Source: Blastopirellula marina (lineage in GTDB: Bacteria; Planctomycetota; Planctomycetia; Pirellulales; Thermoguttaceae). From it: DNA of 55,904 bases. Of this stretch, positions 46,490 to 53,681 are shown piece after piece. The notes beneath the pieces were generated by a model. The model was not told the origin of the DNA. It saw only the letters and a program-made list of their open reading frames with translations, and did no database searches. The position numbers and the translations under genes are program-made. The stretch spans positions 1-55,904 of the forward strand of contig DYLT01000001.1 in the NCBI GenBank assembly GCA_020721945.1. The letters run 5' to 3'. Numbering within the stretch: position 1 is the stretch's first letter; every line of letters begins with the position of its first letter.

Positions 46490-48346
46490 GTGACCATCGA
46501 TCCCGCCCGGCTTCGGGCCGCCTACGAGACTGTCCGCGACCAGTTGCTTGCCGAACGCGACCGATCGGGACATTGGATCGGCGAACTGTCGGCCTCGGCG
46601 CTCTCGACCGCCACGGCCGCAAGTGCGCTGGCCGTGGTGTTGCGCCACGGGAACGATCGATACCCGCCGGCCCAACTGCGCTGCCAAATCGACCGCGCGA
46701 TCGAGTGGATCGCCAGGCACCAGAATTCCGATGGTGGCTGGGGCGATACCGATCGAAGCCTCTCGAACATCGCCACGACGATGTTGGTTCGAGCGGCATT
46801 CCATTTGGCCGGCGCGGCCGACCGGTACGCAGCGCCACTCGGGCAAGCGGAACGGTACCTCGAGGCCCAAGGGGGCCTTGCGGGACTGCGGCAGCGCTAC
46901 GGCAAGGACAAGACCTTCGCCGTGCCGATCCTCACAAACTGCGCTCTGGCAGGCCTGGTCGCGTGGCACGAGGTTCCTCGTCTGCCGTTCGAGCTGGCGT
47001 GCTTCCCGCACCGGCTGTTGGGCATGTTGCGCATTCCCGTGGTCAGCTACGCGATTCCCGCCTTGGTGGCCATCGGGCAGGCCCGGCACTTGCACGGCGG
47101 ACCACTGAACCCCGTCACCCGGTCGGTACGGAACCTGGTGCTCCGAAGGAGCCTGGACGTCGTCGAGCGCATGCAGCCCGACAGCGGCGGTTTTCTCGAA
47201 GCCACGCCGTTGACGAGTTTCGTGGTGATGAGCCTGGCGGCCACGGGCCGGGCCGCGCACCCGGTTGTTCGTCGGGGCGTCGAGTTCCTCGTGCGTTCCG
47301 TGCGCGAGGATGGCGCCTGGCCCATCGACACGAATCTCGCCATGTGGGTCACCACGCTGGCGATCAATGCGTTGGCCGCCGCGGGCGAGAACGTGGCCTT
47401 TGCCGAGTGCCTTGACTGGATCCTCCGATGCCAACACCGGCAGGTCCATCCGTTTACGGCAGCCGGTCCCGGAGGCTGGGGCTGGACCGACCTTTCTGGG
47501 GCCGTCCCCGATGCGGACGACACGGCCGGGGCGCTCTTGGCCTTGGCCCACCTGAGGCGTCACGCGTCGGACCGAGCGCGCGCTGCGGTCGATGGGGCGG
47601 CGTTGCAAGGGGTGCTTTGGCTCGTTGGCCTTCAGAACCGCGACGGCGGATGGCCCACGTTTTGCCGCGGCTGGGGTGCGCTTCCCTTCGACCGAAGCGG
47701 CGTGGATCTGACGGCCCACGCCCTGCGCGCGCTGGACCGTTGGAGAGACCTGGCCGCCGTGTCCATGCCGGCTTCGTGGACGATCGTCGGTGGCACGCAT
47801 GGCGATGTGATCCGGGCGTTCCGCGCGGGCTTGCCCAAGGCGATCGCGCGCGGTTTGAAGTACCTCGCACGCCACCAGCGCCGAGACGGAAGCTGGATTC
47901 CGCTGTGGTTCGGCAACCAATTCGACGCGCGCGAAGAGAACCCGGTGTATGGGACGGCGCGGGCTCTTCAGGCGTATCGCGACCTCGACTTGATGGAGGC
48001 AGAGCCGGCCCAACGTGGCGTGGCCTGGCTGGTTACCCACCAGGCCGCCGATGGCGGCTGGGGGGGATGCGCCGGCAGCGTGGGAGGCCCGCAGCTCGGG
48101 GTGTCCAGTGTGGAAGAGACGGCGCTGGCCGTCGAGGCCTTACTTCCAGTCCGATCCCAGGCGTCGGTGCAACATGCGGTGGACAAAGGACTTACATGGC
48201 TTGTCGAAGCGGTCCAGCGGGGTGCCCATCGCGTCGCCTCGCCGATTGGTTTATACTTCGCCAAGCTGTGGTATTATGAGAGGTTGTACCCGCCCGTGTT
48301 CACCGTCTCGGCGCTAGGAAGGGCGCTCTCGGGGCTGAGAGGCTGA
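46490..48346 (+). CDS. Squalene-hopene-cyclase-like class II terpene cyclase
   Basis: The 618-residue protein has the alpha/alpha double-barrel wording of squalene-hopene cyclases, near their 630-residue length. The N-terminus has GHWIGELSASALSTATAA. QW-type repeats include HQNSDGGWGDTD, LQNRDGGWPTF and HQAADGGWGG. The catalytic acid motif D341-A-D-D-T-A346 is intact, so protonation-driven cyclisation of a polyprene is expected. The substrate could be squalene, a shorter or longer polyprene or a polyprenyl diphosphate. It starts with GTG 46490 and is followed after 12 nt by the prenyl synthase fusion. No squalene synthase genes are in the window. Confidence 0.8.
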   Translation: MTIDPARLRAAYETVRDQLLAERDRSGHWIGELSASALSTATAASALAVVLRHGNDRYPPAQLRCQIDRAIEWIARHQNSDGGWGDTDRSLSNIATTMLVRAAFHLAGAADRYAAPLGQAERYLEAQGGLAGLRQRYGKDKTFAVPILTNCALAGLVAWHEVPRLPFELACFPHRLLGMLRIPVVSYAIPALVAIGQARHLHGGPLNPVTRSVRNLVLRRSLDVVERMQPDSGGFLEATPLTSFVVMSLAATGRAAHPVVRRGVEFLVRSVREDGAWPIDTNLAMWVTTLAINALAAAGENVAFAECLDWILRCQHRQVHPFTAAGPGGWGWTDLSGAVPDADDTAGALLALAHLRRHASDRARAAVDGAALQGVLWLVGLQNRDGGWPTFCRGWGALPFDRSGVDLTAHALRALDRWRDLAAVSMPASWTIVGGTHGDVIRAFRAGLPKAIARGLKYLARHQRRDGSWIPLWFGNQFDAREENPVYGTARALQAYRDLDLMEAEPAQRGVAWLVTHQAADGGWGGCAGSVGGPQLGVSSVEETALAVEALLPVRSQASVQHAVDKGLTWLVEAVQRGAHRVASPIGLYFAKLWYYERLYPPVFTVSALGRALSGLRG

Positions 48347-48358
48347 GAGACCCCCGCG

Positions 48359-50119
48359 TTGGCCACTGCACCCCTTGACTCTCGACCGAACGGCCCGGAC
48401 TCTTCGACCGCCCCGTTGCGCGTGTCGGCCCGCGAAACCACACCCGTCAAGGAGGTGCCTCGGGCGCGCGCGGATCGGGAGCGGATTCGGCAGCGGGCGG
48501 TCCAGGTCGCGGCGGGCCTGGATCCGTCGCGCCCCCTCGCACGTTCCACGCTCGAAACCCACGCCCGAACGCTTCTGGCCGATCTCGGGTATCCGCCGAC
48601 CTATCTGGGCTGGACGATGGTGGCCTTGGCCTCGGCTTTCTGGGAAGGCATGGTCGAGACGGTTCCCCACCACCGCCGGCTGCTCCTCTTGCCGCACTGT
48701 CTGCGCAAGGCCGACACGTGCCCGGCCAAGTACGACCACATCGGCTTGTTGTGCGAGAACTGCGGGGCGTGCCACCTGAGCGAACTGAAGACCGAGGCGG
48801 AGCGGCTGGGCTACCGGGTGCTCATTGCCGAAGGCTCGCCCATCGTGCTCCAGATGATCCTCCGCGGTCAGGCCGACGCGATCCTGGGCGCCGCGTGCCT
48901 GAATTCCCTCGAAAAGGCGTTCAGCAAGATCTTGCTGACGGGCATCCCGTGCATGGCAGTCCCCCTGCTGTCGAACAGTTGCCGCGACACTTCGACCGAC
49001 CTCGACTGGGTTCGGGACATGATCGCGACGCCCCACCGGCCGGGCCGCGGGGCGATGACGACCTACATCCCGCTCTTGCGCCTGGCGGCCGGCATGTTCG
49101 AGCCCGGCGAGTTCGAGCGCCTCGTGCCACGTTCTCGCCCGGCGCCTTCGCTCGCCCGTCCGCAGGACCCCAGCCCATCGGCCGTCGATCCGATCGCCGC
49201 CACCGAGGTCCTCGCGCGCGATTTCCTCCTGCGAGGCGGAAAGTACCTCCGGCCATTCATCACCCTGGCCGCGTACGACGCGATGACGGGCCGCCAAGCC
49301 GCCGGCGGCATTCCCGACGCGGTGCGCCGAGTCGCCCTAGCCATCGAGGTGTTTCACAAGGCCTCGCTGGTTCACGACGATATCGAGGACGACGATCCGT
49401 TCCGCTACGGGCAGCCAGCGATGCACCGCCAGCACGGGGTTCCCGCGGCCCTCAACGTGGGCGACTACCTGATCGGGCTCGGATATCGCCTGGTCGCCCA
49501 ACAGCGAGCCGAACTGGGGGCCAGCGCCACGGTCGAGGTGCTGGCTCGCCTCGCGCAAGCCCATACGCGCCTGTGCGAAGGCCAAGGGGCGGAGTTGGCG
49601 TGGCGCCAATCCGGCGATAAGCGCATCGCGCCGTTGGAGGCGCTTCGGATCTACGCCTTGAAGACGGCCCCGGCGTTCGAGGCGGCCCTGTGGGCCGGAT
49701 TGCGTCTGGCCGGCGACGCCGAGCCGCTGGGCCAGGCCGCCGCCCGGTTCAGCCGGCACCTGGGCGTCGCGTACCAGATCCTCAACGACCTCGACGATTG
49801 GCGCGACGGGGAAACGAACAAACGGACCTCGGGCACCGATGTCCTCGGGGGCCGTCCCACGGTCCTTTGGGCCATGGCCCTCGAGAACCTCAGCGCGGGG
49901 GACCGAGACACGTTGGAATCGCTGGTGGCTTCCGGAGACGACCCCGCCGGCCGGATCGCCTCGGCCCGATCGCTGTACGAGAAAGCCGGGGTGTTCGACC
50001 ACGGCGCGGCCCTGGTCGAGAAGCATCGGGCCCGCGCCCATGCGGTCGCCGACACCGTGGAACCGCCCTCGCTGCGGAGCCTGCTCCACTACCTCGCCGA
50101 CGCGATCCTTCAGGGTTAG
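48359..50119 (+). CDS. Fusion: DUF116 domain with polyprenyl diphosphate synthase
   Basis: The 586-residue product has an N-terminal DUF116 domain with a cysteine pattern suited to a metal or Fe-S site (LPHCLRKADTCPAKYD, LLCENCGACHLSE). From about residue 275 it is a trans-isoprenyl diphosphate synthase with FLLRGGKYLRPF. The first aspartate-rich motif is D340-D-I-E-D344 and the second is D479-D-W-R-D483, so chain elongation should be active. The first motif lacks the usual RRG that follows, having FRYG instead. The start is tentative: TTG 48359 or GTG 48422. It is the likely source of the prenyl chain for the flanking cyclases. Confidence 0.85.
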   Translation: MATAPLDSRPNGPDSSTAPLRVSARETTPVKEVPRARADRERIRQRAVQVAAGLDPSRPLARSTLETHARTLLADLGYPPTYLGWTMVALASAFWEGMVETVPHHRRLLLLPHCLRKADTCPAKYDHIGLLCENCGACHLSELKTEAERLGYRVLIAEGSPIVLQMILRGQADAILGAACLNSLEKAFSKILLTGIPCMAVPLLSNSCRDTSTDLDWVRDMIATPHRPGRGAMTTYIPLLRLAAGMFEPGEFERLVPRSRPAPSLARPQDPSPSAVDPIAATEVLARDFLLRGGKYLRPFITLAAYDAMTGRQAAGGIPDAVRRVALAIEVFHKASLVHDDIEDDDPFRYGQPAMHRQHGVPAALNVGDYLIGLGYRLVAQQRAELGASATVEVLARLAQAHTRLCEGQGAELAWRQSGDKRIAPLEALRIYALKTAPAFEAALWAGLRLAGDAEPLGQAAARFSRHLGVAYQILNDLDDWRDGETNKRTSGTDVLGGRPTVLWAMALENLSAGDRDTLESLVASGDDPAGRIASARSLYEKAGVFDHGAALVEKHRARAHAVADTVEPPSLRSLLHYLADAILQG

Positions 50120-50129
50120 GGCCGGCGCC

Positions 50130-51443
50130 ATGCGAATCGCACTCCTGACCGCCGGCGCTGGCGGGATGTATTGCGGGCAGTGCCTTCAGGGCAACACGCT
50201 GGCCGCGGCGCTGGCCCGCTTGGGCGCCGACGCCCTGCTCGTCCCCGCATACACGCCGATTCGCACCGACGAGGAGAATGTAAGCCTCGACCGCGTGGTG
50301 TTCGGCGGCGTCAACGTGTACCTCCAGCAGAAGTCGGCCCTGTTCCGGCGCACCCCGTGGTTCCTCGACCGGGTGTTCGACCGGCCCTGGCTCTTGCGAT
50401 GGCTCGGCCGGAAAGGCGCAAGCACCTCGCCGGAACAGCTCGGTGCCTTGACCGTGTCGGTGCTCCGGGGCGAAGAGGGGCGGCAACGCAAGGAGCTCGA
50501 GAAGCTCGTCCATTGGCTCGGCGAGGAACTCAAGCCCGACGTGGTCCACTTGTCGACCGTGTTGCTGGTCGGCATGGCCCGCCAAATCCAACGCCGCCTC
50601 GGCGTGCCCGTGGTCGCCACGCTCGCGGGCGAAGACTTGTTCGTGCAGCAGCTTGCGGAGCCGTACGGCACCGAGGCCCGGCAGGTCCTGCGCCAACGGA
50701 CGGCCGATCTGGCAGGCCTGATCGCCCTGAACCGGTACTATGCCGACTTCATGGCCGAATACCTCGCCGTGCCCCGGGAGCGGATCGAAGTGATTCCACC
50801 CGGGCTGAACCTCGAGGGGCATGCGCCCCGGTGGTCTGCCGAGAGTCCGCCGGTCCGCTCCCCGGCGACTGGGCGCGCGATCGGCTATCTTGCTCGCGTC
50901 TGCCCCGAGAAAGGCCTGCACCTGCTGGTCGAGGCGCTGGAGGTGCTCCTGGAAGACCCTGCCATGGCGCCGGTCGAAGTCATCGCGGCCGGCTACCTAG
51001 CCGAGCGTGACCGGCCGTACCTCGAGGGAATGGCCGAATGGCTGGCCGAGCGGGGGCTGGTCGATCGGGTCCGTTACCTGGGGCCAGTGGACCGGGTTCA
51101 GAAGATCGCCTTCCTCCAGTCGATCGACGTGATGTGCCTGCCCACGGTCTATCCGGAAAGCAAGGGACTGCCCGTGCTCGAAGCCTGGGCGAACCGCGTG
51201 CCGGTGGTGGTGCCTGCGCACGGAACGTTTCCCGAGTTGATTGCCGACACCCGGGGCGGACTGCTGTTCGCTCCGCACGACGTGTGCTCGTTGGCCGACA
51301 CGCTTCGGCAACTGCTGGCCGAGCCCGCGGCGGCCGCCGACATGGGCCGGTGCGGCCAGGAAGCGGTCCACGATCGGTACCACGCCGAGGCGATGGCCCG
51401 GCGCACGCTGGCGTACTATCGACGGGTGCTGGGTCGGGCCTAG
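50130..51443 (+). CDS. GT4-family glycosyltransferase
   Basis: The 437-residue GT-B enzyme starts with MRIALLTAGAGGMYCGQCLQGN, has the donor-site turn RVCPEKGLHLLVEAL and the family motif YPESKGLPVLEAWA carrying the paired Glu. GT4 enzymes are retaining transferases using nucleotide sugars, often on lipids. No membrane helix is seen, so it probably acts at the inner face of the membrane. It begins 10 nt after the prenyl synthase fusion and ends 4 nt before the next gene, so a prenyl or terpenoid acceptor is the natural inference. Confidence 0.88.
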   Translation: MRIALLTAGAGGMYCGQCLQGNTLAAALARLGADALLVPAYTPIRTDEENVSLDRVVFGGVNVYLQQKSALFRRTPWFLDRVFDRPWLLRWLGRKGASTSPEQLGALTVSVLRGEEGRQRKELEKLVHWLGEELKPDVVHLSTVLLVGMARQIQRRLGVPVVATLAGEDLFVQQLAEPYGTEARQVLRQRTADLAGLIALNRYYADFMAEYLAVPRERIEVIPPGLNLEGHAPRWSAESPPVRSPATGRAIGYLARVCPEKGLHLLVEALEVLLEDPAMAPVEVIAAGYLAERDRPYLEGMAEWLAERGLVDRVRYLGPVDRVQKIAFLQSIDVMCLPTVYPESKGLPVLEAWANRVPVVVPAHGTFPELIADTRGGLLFAPHDVCSLADTLRQLLAEPAAAADMGRCGQEAVHDRYHAEAMARRTLAYYRRVLGRA

Positions 51444-51447
51444 GGCC

Positions 51448-52374
51448 ATGTCGTACCTCGATCATCTCGCTTTACGATTGGCGGCTGGAGCGATGCACTT
51501 GGCGGACGATCGGCGCCGCCGCCACGCCGCGTATCTGGCCGGGCTCCAGAACCCCGACGGCGGCTTCCCAGGACGCCAAGGCCCCAGCGACCTCTACTAT
51601 ACGGCGTTCGCGTTGCGCGGGCTGGCGTTGACCGGTGGGCTTGCCGACACGATCGCCCGGCGTGCCGGCGAGTTCCTCGCGCGTCGGTCGGCCGGCACGC
51701 TGTCGGCCATCGACGGGGTCTCGCTCGTGCAGGCCGCCGCCGATGCGCTCGACCCGGGCAGCCGCGGTGAGGCCATCGACGCACGCAAGCTGGCGGTGCT
51801 CGAGCGCTTCGAGCCGCTGCGGCGCGAGGACGGCGGGTACGCGAAGACGCCTCAAGGCCGCGCCAGCAGCACCTACCAGACCTTTCTGGTCGCTTCGTGT
51901 CTCGACCTGCTGGGGCTGCCCATCGACTCGGCCCAGCGCATGATCGCCCTGGTCCGTTCGCGCCAGCGCGGCGACGGAGGTTTCGTCGAACTCGATCGCT
52001 CCGACCGAGGGGCGGTCAATCCCACGGCGGCAGCCGTCGGACTCCTGCGACTGTTGGGCGATCTGGACGAACCGACCCGGCGCAGCGCGACCGCGTTCGT
52101 CTTGTCCATGGTCGGTCCCGAAGGGGGAATCCACGCACACGCCCGAACTCCCGCGGCCGACTTGCTCAGCACCTTCACCGGGCTTGTGGCGCTTGGGGAT
52201 CTCGACGCCCTCGAAGCGATCGACCGCGCGTCCGTGTTCACCTACGTCGCGGCCCGGGAACAGGCCGATGGCGGATTTTCGGCCGCCTGCTGGGACGACG
52301 GGCGTGACGCCGAGTACACGTGCTACGGGCTGGGCGCCGAAGCGATCCTGCGGTCGGTCGGCGATCCGGCATGA
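51448..52374 (+). CDS. Prenyltransferase-beta/squalene-oxidase-repeat protein
   Basis: The 308-residue alpha-toroid protein has at least four repeats: LAGLQNPDGGFPG, REDGGYAKTPQG, RQRGDGGFVELD and EQADGGFSAACWDD. Overall it resembles protein geranylgeranyltransferase beta subunits. The zinc-binding His of that family is not evident: EYTCYGLGAEAIL stands where an HTxFGL-type segment is usual. So true protein prenylation is doubtful and a terpenoid-handling role is preferred. It is the fourth gene of the cyclase operon, with a 4-nt gap to the glycosyltransferase. Confidence 0.75.
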   Translation: MSYLDHLALRLAAGAMHLADDRRRRHAAYLAGLQNPDGGFPGRQGPSDLYYTAFALRGLALTGGLADTIARRAGEFLARRSAGTLSAIDGVSLVQAAADALDPGSRGEAIDARKLAVLERFEPLRREDGGYAKTPQGRASSTYQTFLVASCLDLLGLPIDSAQRMIALVRSRQRGDGGFVELDRSDRGAVNPTAAAVGLLRLLGDLDEPTRRSATAFVLSMVGPEGGIHAHARTPAADLLSTFTGLVALGDLDALEAIDRASVFTYVAAREQADGGFSAACWDDGRDAEYTCYGLGAEAILRSVGDPA

Positions 52375-52454
52375 GACCGCCGTGCCACGCGCCCCACGCC
52401 TTTTCGCGTGCGACGAGCTGTCGGCTGATCGACCAATGCCCTTTTGAGCGGGCC

Positions 52455-52483
52455 TTGACCTGTGCCATTATCATTCCTATCGT
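52455..52483 (+). promoter_or_regulatory. Promoter of the bfr operon with possible Fur-like site
   Basis: TTGACC (52455-52460) and TATCGT (52478-52483) are spaced 17 nt. Between them lies CATTATCATTCCTATCG, an unusually A/T-rich string resembling part of a Fur box (ATTATC and ATGATAATGG on the other strand). Iron control of bacterioferritin would make sense; the match is partial. Confidence 0.4.
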
Positions 52484-52539
52484 GATGATGATGACCAGGT
52501 TGGCAGCAACAGGCCCCCTATTCGGAGAAGGAGAAGCCC

Positions 52540-53010
52540 TTGAAAGGCGACGAGCGACTCCTCAAGAAGCTGGACGAACTTTTGGCCGAGGAACTCACGG
52601 CGATCAACCAGTACGTGGTACATGGGGAGATGTGCGCCAATTGGGGGTATGCGCGGCTTCACGAGAAGTTGGAGAAGCGCGCCGTCGAGGAGATGCACCA
52701 CGCGGAAAAGCCGATCGCCCGAATCCTCTTCTTGGAGGGCCAGCCGACGGTCAGCCGGCTCAATGAAGTGCGCATCGGTGCCGACGTCGAGAAGCAACTC
52801 CGGTCGGACCTCGATGCCGAACTCAGCGCGGTCCGTCACTACAACGCCGTGATCCATCTGGCCGATGAGGTGGGCGACGCAACCACCCGCGAACTGCTCG
52901 AACACATCCTCGAGGACGAAGAAAACCACGTCGACTGGATCGAAGAGCAGCTCGACCAGATCGGGCAGATGGGCTTGCCGATCTACCTCTCGACCCAGAA
53001 CCGCGAATGA
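52540..53010 (+). CDS. bfr: Bacterioferritin
   Basis: The 156-residue protein is a standard bacterioferritin subunit, storing iron in a 24-mer. All ferroxidase ligands are in place at canonical numbers (E18, E51, H54, E94, E127, H130), and M52, the haem ligand, is present. The start is TTG 52540 after GGAGAAGGAG. The stop overlaps the ATG of the ABC ATPase gene, so iron storage and this transporter are translated from one message, which is an unusual pairing. Confidence 0.93.
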   Translation: MKGDERLLKKLDELLAEELTAINQYVVHGEMCANWGYARLHEKLEKRAVEEMHHAEKPIARILFLEGQPTVSRLNEVRIGADVEKQLRSDLDAELSAVRHYNAVIHLADEVGDATTRELLEHILEDEENHVDWIEEQLDQIGQMGLPIYLSTQNRE

Positions 53011-53681
53011 CCTTCCTTCAGGCCGATTGCCTCACGAAGGAATACCCCGCGCGCGGCGAACCGCTGCGCGTGCTTCGCGGGGTGAGCTTCGCCTTGGCCG
53101 CGGGCGAGACGGCCGCGATCATGGGCCCGTCGGGCTCGGGCAAGAGCACGCTGCTGAACATCGTCGGCACCCTCGAGCCGGCGACCTCCGGCCGGCTGAT
53201 CGTCGATGGGCAAGACCCCACCGGCCTGGACGAGCCCGCGCTGGCCGCCTTCCGCCGCCGGAAGATCGGCTTCGTCTTCCAAGACCATCATCTCTTGCCC
53301 CAGTGTACGGTCCTGGAGAATGTGCTGGTGCCGACGATTGCCGAGGGGCGGACCCGGCCGGAGTCGATCGCCCGGGCGAGGGAACTGCTCGACCGCGTGG
53401 GATTGGCCGACCGCCTCGAGCATCGGCCGGGCGAATTGTCGGGCGGCGAGCGACAGCGCGCGGCCATCGCCCGCGCCCTGATCCACCAGCCCGGCTTGCT
53501 CCTGGCGGATGAACCCACCGGCAATCTCGACCGCAGCACGGCCGCGAGGGTGGCCGACCTGCTCTTGGAACTCCAGCGTCACGAGGGGATGGCCCTGCTC
53601 GTGGCGACCCACAGCCCCCAACTGGCCGAACGGATGCTCCGCTGTTTCGAGCTGGACGACGGCCGGTTGATCGAGCGATGA
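53007..53681 (+). CDS. ABC transporter ATP-binding protein, LolD/MacB-like
   Basis: The 224-residue ATPase has Walker [11 protein letters not shown]-loop [10 protein letters not shown], signature LSGGERQR, Walker [13 protein letters not shown] and switch His in ATHSPQ. This is the LolD/MacB/FtsE subgroup that drives FtsX-type permeases for lipoprotein sorting or export by mechanotransmission. ATG 53007 overlaps the bfr stop (ATGA), and its own stop overlaps the permease start, indicating translational coupling. Confidence 0.92.
   Translation: MTFLQADCLTKEYPARGEPLRVLRGVSFALAAGETAAIMGPSGSGKSTLLNIVGTLEPATSGRLIVDGQDPTGLDEPALAAFRRRKIGFVFQDHHLLPQCTVLENVLVPTIAEGRTRPESIARARELLDRVGLADRLEHRPGELSGGERQRAAIARALIHQPGLLLADEPTGNLDRSTAARVADLLLELQRHEGMALLVATHSPQLAERMLRCFELDDGRLIER

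Noticed and set aside
46028-48040. Minus-strand extension of the VanZ-like frame (807 codons in all)
   Set aside because: It is antisense to the cyclase gene; only the last 136 codons show membrane helices and VanZ similarity.
51448-52374. Call as a true protein geranylgeranyltransferase beta subunit
   Set aside because: The zinc-ligand region is not canonical (EYTCYGL), no alpha subunit is present, and the operon context favours a terpenoid role.
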